Of a DNA stretch of 64,000 nucleotides, positions 41,797 through 50,786 are shown one piece after another. The translations under genes were made by a program, and so were the position numbers. The stretch's first letter is position 1. The number at the start of each line of letters is the position of its first letter. The notes beneath the pieces are model-generated. The model was not told where the DNA came from, searched no databases, and worked only from the letters and a program-made list of their open reading frames with translations. Location: positions 62,001 through 126,000 of the forward strand of contig NZ_FZPH01000015.1 in the NCBI RefSeq assembly GCF_900188485.1, written 5' to 3'. The DNA is from Asanoa hainanensis (GTDB lineage: Bacteria > Actinomycetota > Actinomycetes > Mycobacteriales > Micromonosporaceae).

Positions 41797-43275
41797 ATGT
41801 CCGCTCCCCCTCAATCGACCGGAACGCTGGCCTCCGGCCGGCTCGGCGTACCCGCGGTGCTCTTCTTCGTGATGTCGGCGGCGACCCCGCTGACCGTGGT
41901 CGCCGGCGTGGTGACCACCGGCTTCGCCACGACCGGCCTGACCGGCATCCCGGTCGCGTTCGTGGTCATCGGACTCGTGCTGGCGGTGTTCTCGGTCGGC
42001 TACGTCGCGATGGCGCGGAACATCGCCAACGCCGGCGCCTTCTACACCTTCGTGGCCCGCGGCGTGGGCCGCCCGGCCGGCGTCGGTGCCTCGTGGGTCG
42101 CCCTGGTCGCCTACAACGCGCTCCAGGTCGGCCTCTACGGCGCGATCGGATCGGCGGCGGGCCCGCTGCTCGACGAGTGGTTCGGCGTCAACCCCGACTG
42201 GTGGGTGATCGCGCTGGTCTGCTGGGCGCTCGTCGCCGTGCTCGGCGTGCTGCGCATCGACGTCAACGGCATCGTGCTCGCCGTGCTGCTGTGCGCCGAG
42301 GTGCTGATCATCCTGGTCTACTCGTTCGCGGACCTGGGCAGCCCGGCCGGCGGCGCGATCAGCACCGCCACCCTCGACCCGGGCAACCTGTTCGGCGACG
42401 GGGTCGGCGCGATCCTGGTGCTGGCGCTGCTCGGCTTCGTCGGCTTCGAGGCCTCGGTGGTGTTCTCCGAGGAGGCCAAGGACCCCAAGCGGACGGTACG
42501 CACGGCCACGTACGTCGCGGTCGCCGCCACCGCGGTGCTCTACACGTTCGCGTCGTGGGCGATGACGGTCGCGACCGGGCCGGACACCATCGTCGAGCGG
42601 TCGCAGCAGGAGAGCGTCGGCCTCATCTTCGGCCTGGCCGGCGCCAACCTCGGCGACGCCTGGGTGACCATCGGCGAGGTGCTGTTCGCCACGTCGGTCG
42701 CCGCCGCGATGATCTCGTTCCACAACACCATCGCGCGCTACATGTTCGCCCTGGGCCGCGAGCGGGTGCTGCCGGCCGCGCTCGGCCGCACCAGCCCGAG
42801 CACCCAGGCGCCGCGCAACGCGTCGATCGTGCAGTCGGTGATCGGCCTGGTCGTCATCGTCGTGTACGCGATCGGCGGCTGGGAGCCGACCGTCCACCTG
42901 TTCTTCTGGGCCGGCACGTCCGGCGGCCTGGGCGTGCTGTTCCTGATCACCCTGACCGCGCTCGCGGTGCTGCTGTTCTTCCGCCGCGACGCCCACGGCG
43001 AGTCGGCGTGGTCCCGCCTGATCGCGCCGGGCGTCGCCCTGGTGGCCCTGGCCGTCGTGGTGGTGCTCGCGGTGGCCAACTTCGACGCACTGCTCGGCGT
43101 GGCCCCGGACAGCGCCCTGGCCTGGGCGATCCCGCTGGCGTTCGTGGTGATCGGCCTGGCCGGCGCCGCCTACGGCCTGCGCCTGAAGTCCAGCCAACCC
43201 GAGGTGTACGCCGCGATCGGCTCGGGTGGCACCAAGCCACCCGCGGTCCCGGAACCGACCACTGTGGACGACTGA
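41797..43275 (+). CDS. APC-superfamily amino acid permease
   Basis: 492 residues, twelve or so helices. The first helices have LGVPAVLFFVMSAATPLTVVAG and a glycine-rich AGAFYTFVARGVGRPAGVGASW, with a cytosolic loop FEASVVFSEEAKDPKRTVR typical of the APC family. An amino acid or polyamine importer/exchanger; substrate unknown. GGAAGG lies 8 nt before the ATG. A terminator hairpin follows 15 nt after the stop. Confidence 0.9.
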   Translation: MSAPPQSTGTLASGRLGVPAVLFFVMSAATPLTVVAGVVTTGFATTGLTGIPVAFVVIGLVLAVFSVGYVAMARNIANAGAFYTFVARGVGRPAGVGASWVALVAYNALQVGLYGAIGSAAGPLLDEWFGVNPDWWVIALVCWALVAVLGVLRIDVNGIVLAVLLCAEVLIILVYSFADLGSPAGGAISTATLDPGNLFGDGVGAILVLALLGFVGFEASVVFSEEAKDPKRTVRTATYVAVAATAVLYTFASWAMTVATGPDTIVERSQQESVGLIFGLAGANLGDAWVTIGEVLFATSVAAAMISFHNTIARYMFALGRERVLPAALGRTSPSTQAPRNASIVQSVIGLVVIVVYAIGGWEPTVHLFFWAGTSGGLGVLFLITLTALAVLLFFRRDAHGESAWSRLIAPGVALVALAVVVVLAVANFDALLGVAPDSALAWAIPLAFVVIGLAGAAYGLRLKSSQPEVYAAIGSGGTKPPAVPEPTTVDD

Positions 43276-43290
43276 CCACCGCGCCGACCC

Positions 43291-43321
43291 GAGGGCGGGC
43301 TCTTGTCCAGGGCCCGCCCTC
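43291..43321 (+). terminator. Terminator hairpin of the APC permease gene
   Basis: GAGGGCGGGC (43291-43300) and GCCCGCCCTC (43312-43321) form a perfect 10-bp stem with an 11-nt loop, directly after the permease. It runs into the first codons of the PadR fragment, including its only upstream start. Confidence 0.7.
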
Positions 43322-43602
43322 GGCCACTCCACGGCTACGCCATCATCAAACGGGCCGAGGAGTTGTCCGGCGGGCGGGTGCGCATGGCCGCCGGCACCCT
43401 CTACGCGGCCCTCGATCGGCTGAACGCCGAACAGCTCCTCCGGGTCGAAGGGAAGGTGGTCAACGGTCGGGCCCGGCGCTACTACGACCTCACCGACGAG
43501 GGGGTGGCGGCGCTGCGCGCGGAAGCCGATCAGATGCTCCAGGCGGCGCGCGTGGTGACCGAGCGGCGTGCCCCGCGGGTGCGGGCGGTGAAGCCGGCAT
43601 GA
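43303..43602 (+). pseudogene. PadR-family regulator truncated at its N-terminus
   Basis: The frame reads PLHGYAIIKRAEELSGGRVRMAAGTLYAALDRL and a wing (GRARRYYDLTDEG), a PadR winged helix. Family members begin with a hydrophobic first helix (like LxxLLALADG) before the HGY motif; it is missing here. A TGA lies 10 codons upstream of the only possible start, TTG 43303, which sits in the permease terminator. It was probably truncated when the permease region was joined. The 3' end couples by ATGA to a membrane gene of the type PadR usually controls. Confidence 0.6.
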
Positions 43603-44306
43603 ACCGCGAGAAGGCGCTCGAGGCGCGGTATCGGCAGCTGCTGTGGGCATATCCGAAGCAATACCGGCGCGACCGCCGCGCGGAGATCGTCGGCACGTTG
43701 CTGGACACCGCCCACACCGACCAGCGACGGCCGACGGTGCGCGAGGCGGCAACCCTCGCCGTCCGTGGACTGCAGACCCGCGCCGGGACGCACGACGCAC
43801 CGGCAGCGGACCGGGGCCTGCGCGGAGCGCTGCGACTCGCGGCGCTCCTCATGCTGGCCTACGCGACGGCCGGCCCCCTGGTCGACAGCGGCCATATCAT
43901 CCCTCGCATCATCGCCGACGGAGCTCTGCGCTACCCGTACGAGCTCGTCCAGCCGCTGGTTACCGTGATCGTTGGCTGCGCTGTGGTCGCGGTCGCCGCC
44001 GGACGATATGTGTGGGGTCTGCTGGCAGCCCTCGGCGCACTCACCTTCACCCTGGCCGTGCTGCGGTTCGCCATCAGCTACGACAGCGCCACCCACGACG
44101 TGGTCTTCCCGCCGTTCGAGCTGACCCGGGACATGGCGGCCGAGGAGCCGGCGACGTGGTTGCTGGCGTTCGCGGCGCTGCTGATCCTGCTCGCACTGTC
44201 ACTCAACGGCTTGGACCAGCCCACCTGGCTCTGGACACTGCTGATCGGAACCGCCACCCTCGTCACCGCCGGCGCGGTCGGCCTGCACCGCCAAGCCCAC
44301 ATATAG
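43599..44306 (+). CDS. Membrane protein partner of PadR
   Basis: 235 residues. An N-terminal cytosolic module (ALEARYRQLLWAYPKQYRRDRRAEIVGTLLDTA) is typical of proteins encoded after PadR repressors in actinomycetes. Five to six membrane helices follow. It overlaps the PadR remnant by 4 nt. With that gene truncated, regulation is likely lost or altered. Function unknown. Confidence 0.75.
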   Translation: MNREKALEARYRQLLWAYPKQYRRDRRAEIVGTLLDTAHTDQRRPTVREAATLAVRGLQTRAGTHDAPAADRGLRGALRLAALLMLAYATAGPLVDSGHIIPRIIADGALRYPYELVQPLVTVIVGCAVVAVAAGRYVWGLLAALGALTFTLAVLRFAISYDSATHDVVFPPFELTRDMAAEEPATWLLAFAALLILLALSLNGLDQPTWLWTLLIGTATLVTAGAVGLHRQAHI

Positions 44307-44367
44307 CCATCGTCCCCAACACGCTCTCGGGCAGTGAGAATCCGAGCATCGCGGGTAGACGCGAAGC

Positions 44368-45498
44368 ATGGATCTCTCCTACCTGCGGCCGATCTACGCG
44401 CAACCCGGGCCCTGGGCGTCGGTCTACCTCGATGCCTCGCGCAGTGACGAGAACGCCGAGCACGAGGTGGCGCTGCGCTGGCAGGCGCTCGCGGACCGGT
44501 TGGCCGCCCAGGGTGCCGACCAGCCGACGATCGACGTCATCGGTGACACGCTGACCAATTACCCCACCCAGCAGGGCCGGTACGGGCTGGCCGCGTTCGC
44601 CCGGGCCGGCCGGGTCGCGCTGGTCGAGCCGATGAACGCCCCGCCGCCGGTCGAGGAGGCCACGTACACGGAGCTTCCGCACGCGATGCCCCTCGTCGCC
44701 TACCGTGGGGAGGACATCCCGTATGTCCGGGTCGTCGCCGACCGGGCGGGCGCGGACCTGGAGGGCATGGCGGTGGCGACCACGCCGCGCCTGCGCGAGG
44801 TGGACCGCGAGGTGCGGGGCCGCGAGCAGTACCCGCTGCACAAGGCGCACTCCGGCGGCGAGTCCCGGGAAGGCGACCGGTTCACCGTCGACGAGATCTG
44901 GAAGCGCAACGCCGGTGACGTCGCCGCGGCGACGGCCGAGCTCGCCGAGGCCGTCGGTGCCGAGGTCGTGGTGGTCGGCGGCGACGTGCGTACCGTGCCG
45001 ATGTTCGTCAACAAGCTGCCCAAGCGCTGGCAGGAACGGGTCGTGCGCACCGACGCCGGATCGCGGGCGAAGGGCGCTGACGAGGAAGCCCTGGACGACG
45101 TGACCATCCAGGCGATCGCCGACGTGGCCGACCGGCACACCCAGGGCGCGATCGACCGCTTCGGCACTCAGAACGGCGAGCACGTGGCCGCGAGCGGGCT
45201 GCCCGACGTGGTGTCCGCGCTGCAGCGCCGCCAGGTCGAGACCGTGCTGCTGGTCAATGACATGTCCTCGACCGACACGCTGTTCATCGGGCTGGACGAC
45301 CCGTCGCTGGTCGCCGTCGACGCGGACACGCTGCGGGCCGTGGGGGTCGAGGACCCGCTGCGGGTACGCGCGGACCAGGCGCTGCTGCGGGCGATCACGG
45401 GCACGGACGCCGCATTGGTGCTGGTGGGGCCTGACGAGGTGCCCCTGGAGCACGGCATCGGGGCGGTCATGCGGTGGGCCGACCAGCCCTCACAGTGA
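44368..45498 (+). CDS. Rv2629/Vms1-like (release-factor-fold) protein
   Basis: 376 residues. The pattern is that of the actinobacterial Rv2629 family, related to the archaeo-eukaryotic release factor/Vms1 fold: WASVYLDASRSDENAEHEVALRWQA, central DEIWKRNAGDVAAATAELAE, and C-terminal QVETVLLVNDMSSTDTLFIGL. Members are linked to ribosome hibernation and dormancy; Rv2629 belongs to the M. tuberculosis dormancy regulon. Cytosolic. The next gene has a stress-type promoter, consistent with a stress locus. Confidence 0.8.
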   Translation: MDLSYLRPIYAQPGPWASVYLDASRSDENAEHEVALRWQALADRLAAQGADQPTIDVIGDTLTNYPTQQGRYGLAAFARAGRVALVEPMNAPPPVEEATYTELPHAMPLVAYRGEDIPYVRVVADRAGADLEGMAVATTPRLREVDREVRGREQYPLHKAHSGGESREGDRFTVDEIWKRNAGDVAAATAELAEAVGAEVVVVGGDVRTVPMFVNKLPKRWQERVVRTDAGSRAKGADEEALDDVTIQAIADVADRHTQGAIDRFGTQNGEHVAASGLPDVVSALQRRQVETVLLVNDMSSTDTLFIGLDDPSLVAVDADTLRAVGVEDPLRVRADQALLRAITGTDAALVLVGPDEVPLEHGIGAVMRWADQPSQ

Positions 45499-45536
45499 TA
45501 TACCGCACTTAGTCCGTTTTCTGCCTGGCTTACGGG

Positions 45537-45560
45537 GTTTGCGGGCAGTTGCTAGGGGTA
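45537..45560 (+). promoter_or_regulatory. Stress-sigma (SigB/SigF-like) promoter of the SPW gene
   Basis: GTTT (45537-45540), 15-nt spacer, GGGTA (45556-45560) matches the actinobacterial general-stress promoter pattern GTTT-N14-16-GGGTA. It lies 44 nt before the ATG, which has GGAGGA for ribosome binding. Confidence 0.6.
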
Positions 45561-45603
45561 GCCAGCCAGTTGCGAGAAGTAACTACGCGCACCTGGAGGA
45601 ACA

Positions 45604-46335
45604 ATGTCCTACCCACGCAGAGCACGGCCGGACGACCCGGTCCGTGACGGGGTCACGGACCGCAACGGCACCTCCGGCAACGGCATGTCCGGTAACGGGA
45701 TGTCCGGCAACAGCATGTCCGGCGGCAACGGGATGACCGGCCGGCATACCGCGGAGCCGATGGCGACCCAGGGCGGCCAGACCCGGATGGAGTCCCGCGG
45801 CGGGGCCTACGACGACGGTGGGTCGAGCCCGCGCATGGCCGACGGCGGCTACGCGGCCGCACCACCCGAGGCGATGGCGATGGCGGACCGCGTCCAGCAG
45901 ACCGCGATCTCCCTGCCGAACGCGCTGCTCCTGATCGCCGGCGTCTGGCTGATCATTTCGCGCTTCGTGTTCGACTACCCGCTGGCCGGCGCGACCGCCG
46001 GCGGCGTGCTCAACGGCGTCGTCATCGGCATCGCGGTGGCGATCCTGGCGCTGGTGCGGATGTCCGCGTACCGCTCGAACCCGATGATCAACGCGGTCAC
46101 GGTGGTCGCCGGCGGCTGGATGATGGCGTCGCCGTGGGCGTTCGGTTACCCGCACTTCGGCACCTTCGGCCGGCCCGGCTGGAGCGACATCATCGTCGGA
46201 GGCTTCATCATCGCCTTCGGCCTGCTCGGCGCGGCCGCCCAGATGGTGCGCCGGCCCAGCAGGGGCGGTTCCAGGATGACCATGATGAACCGCGGCGGCA
46301 TGAGCCGCGGCGGAGGCCGCCTGGCAACCCGCTGA
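45604..46335 (+). CDS. SPW-repeat membrane protein
   Basis: 243 residues. The N-terminal third is hydrophilic, with a Gly/Asn/Ser/Met repeat. Four membrane helices follow, carrying two SPW-type repeats: one around NALLLIAGVWLIISRFVF and one with GGWMMASPWAFGY. The C-terminus is Met/Arg/Gly-rich (MTMMNRGGMSRGGGRL). Function unknown; often stress-induced in actinomycetes, in agreement with the promoter. Confidence 0.87.
   Translation: MSYPRRARPDDPVRDGVTDRNGTSGNGMSGNGMSGNSMSGGNGMTGRHTAEPMATQGGQTRMESRGGAYDDGGSSPRMADGGYAAAPPEAMAMADRVQQTAISLPNALLLIAGVWLIISRFVFDYPLAGATAGGVLNGVVIGIAVAILALVRMSAYRSNPMINAVTVVAGGWMMASPWAFGYPHFGTFGRPGWSDIIVGGFIIAFGLLGAAAQMVRRPSRGGSRMTMMNRGGMSRGGGRLATR
45661..45741 (+). 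repeat. Tandem 15-nt coding repeat (NGMSG units)
   Basis: Five near-copies encode NGTSG, NGMSG, NGMSG, NSMSG and NGMTG in the N-terminus of the SPW protein. Copies differ at wobble bases. Length variation between strains would be expected. Confidence 0.75.
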
Positions 46336-46340
46336 TTCGG

Positions 46341-46383
46341 CACGGCAGCACGGGGCCGGGGTCGCACCCCGGCCCCTGCCGTG
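46341..46383. terminator. Strong bidirectional terminator
   Basis: GGGGCCGGGG (46352-46361), 5-nt loop, CCCCGGCCCC (46367-46376), with outer CACGGCA (46341-46347) paired to TGCCGTG (46377-46383). It lies exactly between the convergent SPW and phosphatase stops. Confidence 0.8.
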
Positions 46384-46941
46384 TCAGTGCACCCGCAGCC
46401 GCCCGATCGGGACCGCGCCGGCGGCGAGCCAGCGTTCGACGCTGTGGGCGTAGGCCTTCACCAGCACCGCTTCCGTGCGGTGGGTGGCGATCAGCTCCGC
46501 CGCCTCGTCCGCGTCGTGCCCCCGCAGCCGCAGCACCGCGTACGTCAGCAGGATCGAGCGCCGGCGCCCCTGCTGGCAGTGGATGAGCACGCGGGCGTCG
46601 GGCTCGTCGGCGAGCACCAGCGACACGTACTGCGCCGCCGCCGACCACAGCCGCGGATGCTGCGGCTGCCCGAAGTCCCACATCGGCGCGTGCACCACGC
46701 GGGTCGGCCCGAACAGCGCGCGCTCGGCGGCCAGGTCCTGCGAGAGCCAGGTCTGCGTGGTCGACCGGCAGTTGATCACGTGGGTGATGCCCTCTTCGCG
46801 CAGCAGCGGCAGCGTCTTGCCGGTGGGCACGCTGCCGACCGCGATGCGCTCGTCGCCGATCCAGCTCAGCCAGGAGTTGCGCTTGCTCGGCCCGTAGAAC
46901 CGGGTGCTGTGCCGGTGGAACCAGCCGCGCCACCTGTCCAT
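46384..46941 (-). CDS. Dual-specificity protein phosphatase-like protein
   Basis: 185 residues. The P-loop is VLIHCQQGRRRS (HCx5R-S), with the general-acid Asp probably in APMWDFGQPQHP. It should dephosphorylate Ser/Thr/Tyr or phosphoinositide-like substrates in the cytosol. Just beyond the hydrogenase operon, same strand, 71 nt after the methyltransferase; probably separate. Confidence 0.85.
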   Translation of the reverse strand: MDRWRGWFHRHSTRFYGPSKRNSWLSWIGDERIAVGSVPTGKTLPLLREEGITHVINCRSTTQTWLSQDLAAERALFGPTRVVHAPMWDFGQPQHPRLWSAAAQYVSLVLADEPDARVLIHCQQGRRRSILLTYAVLRLRGHDADEAAELIATHRTEAVLVKAYAHSVERWLAAGAVPIGRLRVH

Positions 46942-47012
46942 GACCCCCACACCACAAATGGTGGCAGGTTCCCGCACGCCGCGCGGAGGTTCGTGTCCGA
47001 GTGTCCGGGTCC

Positions 47013-47666
47013 TCAGCGGTGCAGCTCGACCCGCCACCGGAAGATGGGGTCGTCGGGCTCGCGGAGCTCGTCCACCCGGTCGACCCTCAGCCCGTCGACC
47101 GCGAACGCGTCGATCTCGTCGCGGGTCAGCGGCCACGGCGGCCCGGCGAAGTCCGTCTCCGGGTCGCGGCCGGCCGCGATCACCAGCAGCAATCCGCCGG
47201 GCGCCACGAGCGGACCGACCTGCCCGATCGCCGCACGCCGGGGCGGCTCGGGCAGCGACTGCACGGTCATGCTTTCCACGACCAGGTCGAACGCCCCGCG
47301 CCACTCCCCCGGCGGGTCGAACAGGTCGGCCACGACGTAGTGCACGGGCGAGTCCGGGTGCCGCTCCTTGGCGGAGGCGATCGCCGTGGCCGAGATGTCG
47401 AACGCGACCACGTCGAAGCCCAAGGAGGCCAGGAACTCGGCGTCGCGGCCGAGCCCGGCCCCGACCACCAGGGCCCGCCGACCACCGCCGGTCACCCCGG
47501 ACCGGGCGGCCCACTCGGCGAGCAGGCTGTGCGGAGCGCCGCGATCCCATGGCACGGCAGCCGCACCGTTCGCGGCCGCCGCGTAGAGCCGCTCGAACCA
47601 GCCCGTCGGGTCGCCCTCGGCAATGGACCTGCTGGCCAGCTCGCGCGCGTACACCTCCGGGTCCAT
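47013..47666 (-). CDS. Class I SAM-dependent methyltransferase
   Basis: 217 residues. Motif I LVVGAGLGRDAEFLASLGFDVVAFDIS, motif II DLVVESMTVQSLP and a LVAPGGLLLVIA strand. It resembles thiopurine-methyltransferase-like proteins. ATG 47666 is preferred over GTG 47675 because AAGGTG is 6 nt before it. It begins 10 nt after the DUF6390-like gene, so it may be the last gene of the hydrogenase operon; a role there is not established. Confidence 0.8.
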   Translation of the reverse strand: MDPEVYARELASRSIAEGDPTGWFERLYAAAANGAAAVPWDRGAPHSLLAEWAARSGVTGGGRRALVVGAGLGRDAEFLASLGFDVVAFDISATAIASAKERHPDSPVHYVVADLFDPPGEWRGAFDLVVESMTVQSLPEPPRRAAIGQVGPLVAPGGLLLVIAAGRDPETDFAGPPWPLTRDEIDAFAVDGLRVDRVDELREPDDPIFRWRVELHR

Positions 47667-47676
47667 AAGGATCACC

Positions 47677-48354
47677 TTAGGTCCTGTAGCGGGCCTCCAT
47701 GACCTCGATCCGCGCGGCCTGGTCGGTGGTGAGCGTGTCGCAGACCCAGTTCCAGTGCAGCGCCACCCGGTCGCCGGCCGCCAGCCCCGGCAGCAGTGAC
47801 CAGCCCTCCACCGACCACCGCACCGACTCCCGCCTGGTCTCGCCCGGCACCAGGCCGCCGTCCGGTCCCATCGTCAGCGGCCGGGACTCCACGGTCGCGG
47901 TCTCCCCCGACACCGCGGTCACCACGCCCGTGCGGATGCGGCACTGGTCGAGCACCGAGAGCGCCTGTGGGTGGCCGGTGCGGGCCAACAGCTCCGCCCA
48001 CGGGTAGACCTCGAACACCTGGAACGTGTGGTGCGGCAGCGCCCGGTCGGCCGCGGTCCGCCAGCTTCCCCCGGACTGGCCGACGAAGCGCGTCGTCAGG
48101 AACGACACCAGCGCCGCGGACGACACGCCGGCCAGCAGGTCGCCGCCGACCCAGTAGGCCTCCACCACCCGTTCGTCGAGGGGGTCGGCGATCCCGGCCG
48201 AGGACGCGAGGAACTCCAGATAGGACCACGCGCCCTCGAACCGGCGGGCCCGCCGCGCGATGTCCGCCGTGGCGTCGCCGCGCAGCATCGCCTCCGCGCC
48301 CGCCGGGCCGCAGTAGCCCAGGGCGTTCGGCGGGTACGCGTACCGCGCGAACAT
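47677..48354 (-). CDS. DUF6390-like hydrogenase-operon protein
   Basis: 225 residues, starting MFARYAYPPNALGYCGP. ATG 48354 has GAGGG 7 nt upstream and is preferred over GTG 48375. A conserved-looking Cys is in the first 20 residues; the rest mixes helices (FEGAWSYLEFLASSAG, VEAYWVGGDLL) and strands (LHWNWVCDTLTTDQ). The DUF name is recalled from memory of similar operons. Position after hypE suggests a maturation or accessory role. Confidence 0.65.
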   Translation of the reverse strand: MFARYAYPPNALGYCGPAGAEAMLRGDATADIARRARRFEGAWSYLEFLASSAGIADPLDERVVEAYWVGGDLLAGVSSAALVSFLTTRFVGQSGGSWRTAADRALPHHTFQVFEVYPWAELLARTGHPQALSVLDQCRIRTGVVTAVSGETATVESRPLTMGPDGGLVPGETRRESVRWSVEGWSLLPGLAAGDRVALHWNWVCDTLTTDQAARIEVMEARYRT

Positions 48355-48376
48355 CAGCGCGCCCTCGGCCGACACC

Positions 48377-49425
48377 TCAGCAGATCCGTGGTAGCTGCTC
48401 GCCGATCGGCAGGCTGATCACCCGCGTGCCGCCGAGCGCGGTGCGGGCGACCACCATCCCGGGGTGCTCGGCCACGCACGTCCCGATCGCCCGCGCACCG
48501 GCGCCCAGCGGATGTGCCCGCATCGCGGCCAGCACCTGCTCGGCCGCGCCCGGTGCCACGATCGCCACCAGCTTGCCCTCGTTGGCCACCTGCAGCGGGT
48601 CGAGCCCGAGCAGGCTGCACGCGTCCCGCACCGCGGCCGGCACCGGCAGGTCCCGCTCCGACAGCGAGACACCGACCCCGGATGCCCGCGCGATCTCGTT
48701 GAGCGACGCGGCCACCCCGCCCCGGGTCGGATCCCGCAGCACCCGCACGTCACCGCCGCTGCCCAGCATCGCCGCGACCAGCCCGGCGAGCGGCGCGGTG
48801 TCGCTGAGCACCGAGGTGCCGAACGACAGGCCCTCCCGGCAGCTCAGCACCGCGACGCCGTGCACCCCGATGTCGCCGCTGACGAGCACGACGTCGCCCG
48901 GGCGGGCGCGGCGGGGGCCGATCTCGACGCCCGGCCCCACGAGCCCGATGCCCGCCGTGGTGACGAACACCCCGTCGCCGCTCGCGCTGTCGACCACCTT
49001 CGTGTCACCGGTGACGAGCCGCACCCCGGCGGCCGCGGCGGCCAGGCCCATCGCCTGCGCGATCCGGCCCACCACCGCGAGGTCGGTGCCCTCCTGGAGG
49101 ATGAACGCCGTCGACAGGAACAGCGGCGTCGCGCCCGACATGGCCAGGTCGTTGACGGTGCCGTTGACCGCCAGGTCACCGATCGAGCCACCGGGGAAGA
49201 ACATCGGCTTGACTACGTACGAGTCGGTCGAGAACGCCAGCCGCGCACCGCCCGCGGTGACCACGGCGGAGTCGCCCAGGTCGTCGGGCGAGGCGCCGAA
49301 GGCCGGCAGGAACAGCTGCTCGACGAGCTCGGCCGACATGGCACCGCCGCCGCCGTGCCCCATCACCACGGCCGGCGTGTCCCGCAGCGGCACCGGGCAC
49401 GACCACGCCGCGAAGTCCACAGTGG

Positions 49426-49429
<4 letters not shown>
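48377..49429 (-). CDS. hypE: Hydrogenase maturation factor HypE
   Basis: 350 residues, ending in the canonical PRIC whose C-terminal Cys carries the carbamoyl later dehydrated to cyanide. PurM-like ATP-binding features: [50 protein letters not shown]. HypE works with HypF to make the CN ligands of the active-site iron. ATGA overlap with hypD. Confidence 0.96.
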
Positions 49430-50522
<1,093 letters not shown>

Positions 50523-50526
<4 letters not shown>

Positions 50527-50771
50527 TTGGCCCCGAACTCCTCCTCGAGAATGCCCAGTTGTTCGAAGTTTGCAAGCGTTTGCAAAGCGGATTGCTCGTC
50601 GAGCCGCTGGATCGCGAACCCGACGTGCACGACGACGTACTCGCCGACGGTCGCGTCAGGGACGTACTGGAGACAGACGTCCTTGCGGACACCGCCGAAG
50701 TCGACGTCGGCCATCAACGTCCCGTCGCGTTCGGCGATGCTCATGACCTGTCCGGGTACTGCCAGGCACAC
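50523..50771 (-). CDS. hypC: Stand-alone HypC chaperone
   Basis: 82 residues from a GTG; starts MCLAVPGQV, the HypC signature with the functional N-terminal Cys2. It ferries the Fe(CN)2CO unit between HypD and the large subunit. GAGGGG lies about 10 nt upstream. It is the second HypC in the operon, since the preceding gene has one fused to HypF. Confidence 0.93.
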
Positions 50772-50786
50772 GGTGACGGTTCCCCT

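Noticed and set aside
40246-43800. A 1,184-codon leftward open frame across the amidase, kinase and permease genes
   Set aside because: It is antisense to or out of frame with well-supported genes and very rich in Arg/Gly/Ala/Pro; the in-frame kinase at 40815-41726 is in another frame.
45661-45741. CRISPR-like or microsatellite array
   Set aside because: The repeats are in frame, contiguous and encode NGMSG units of the SPW protein; no spacers are present.
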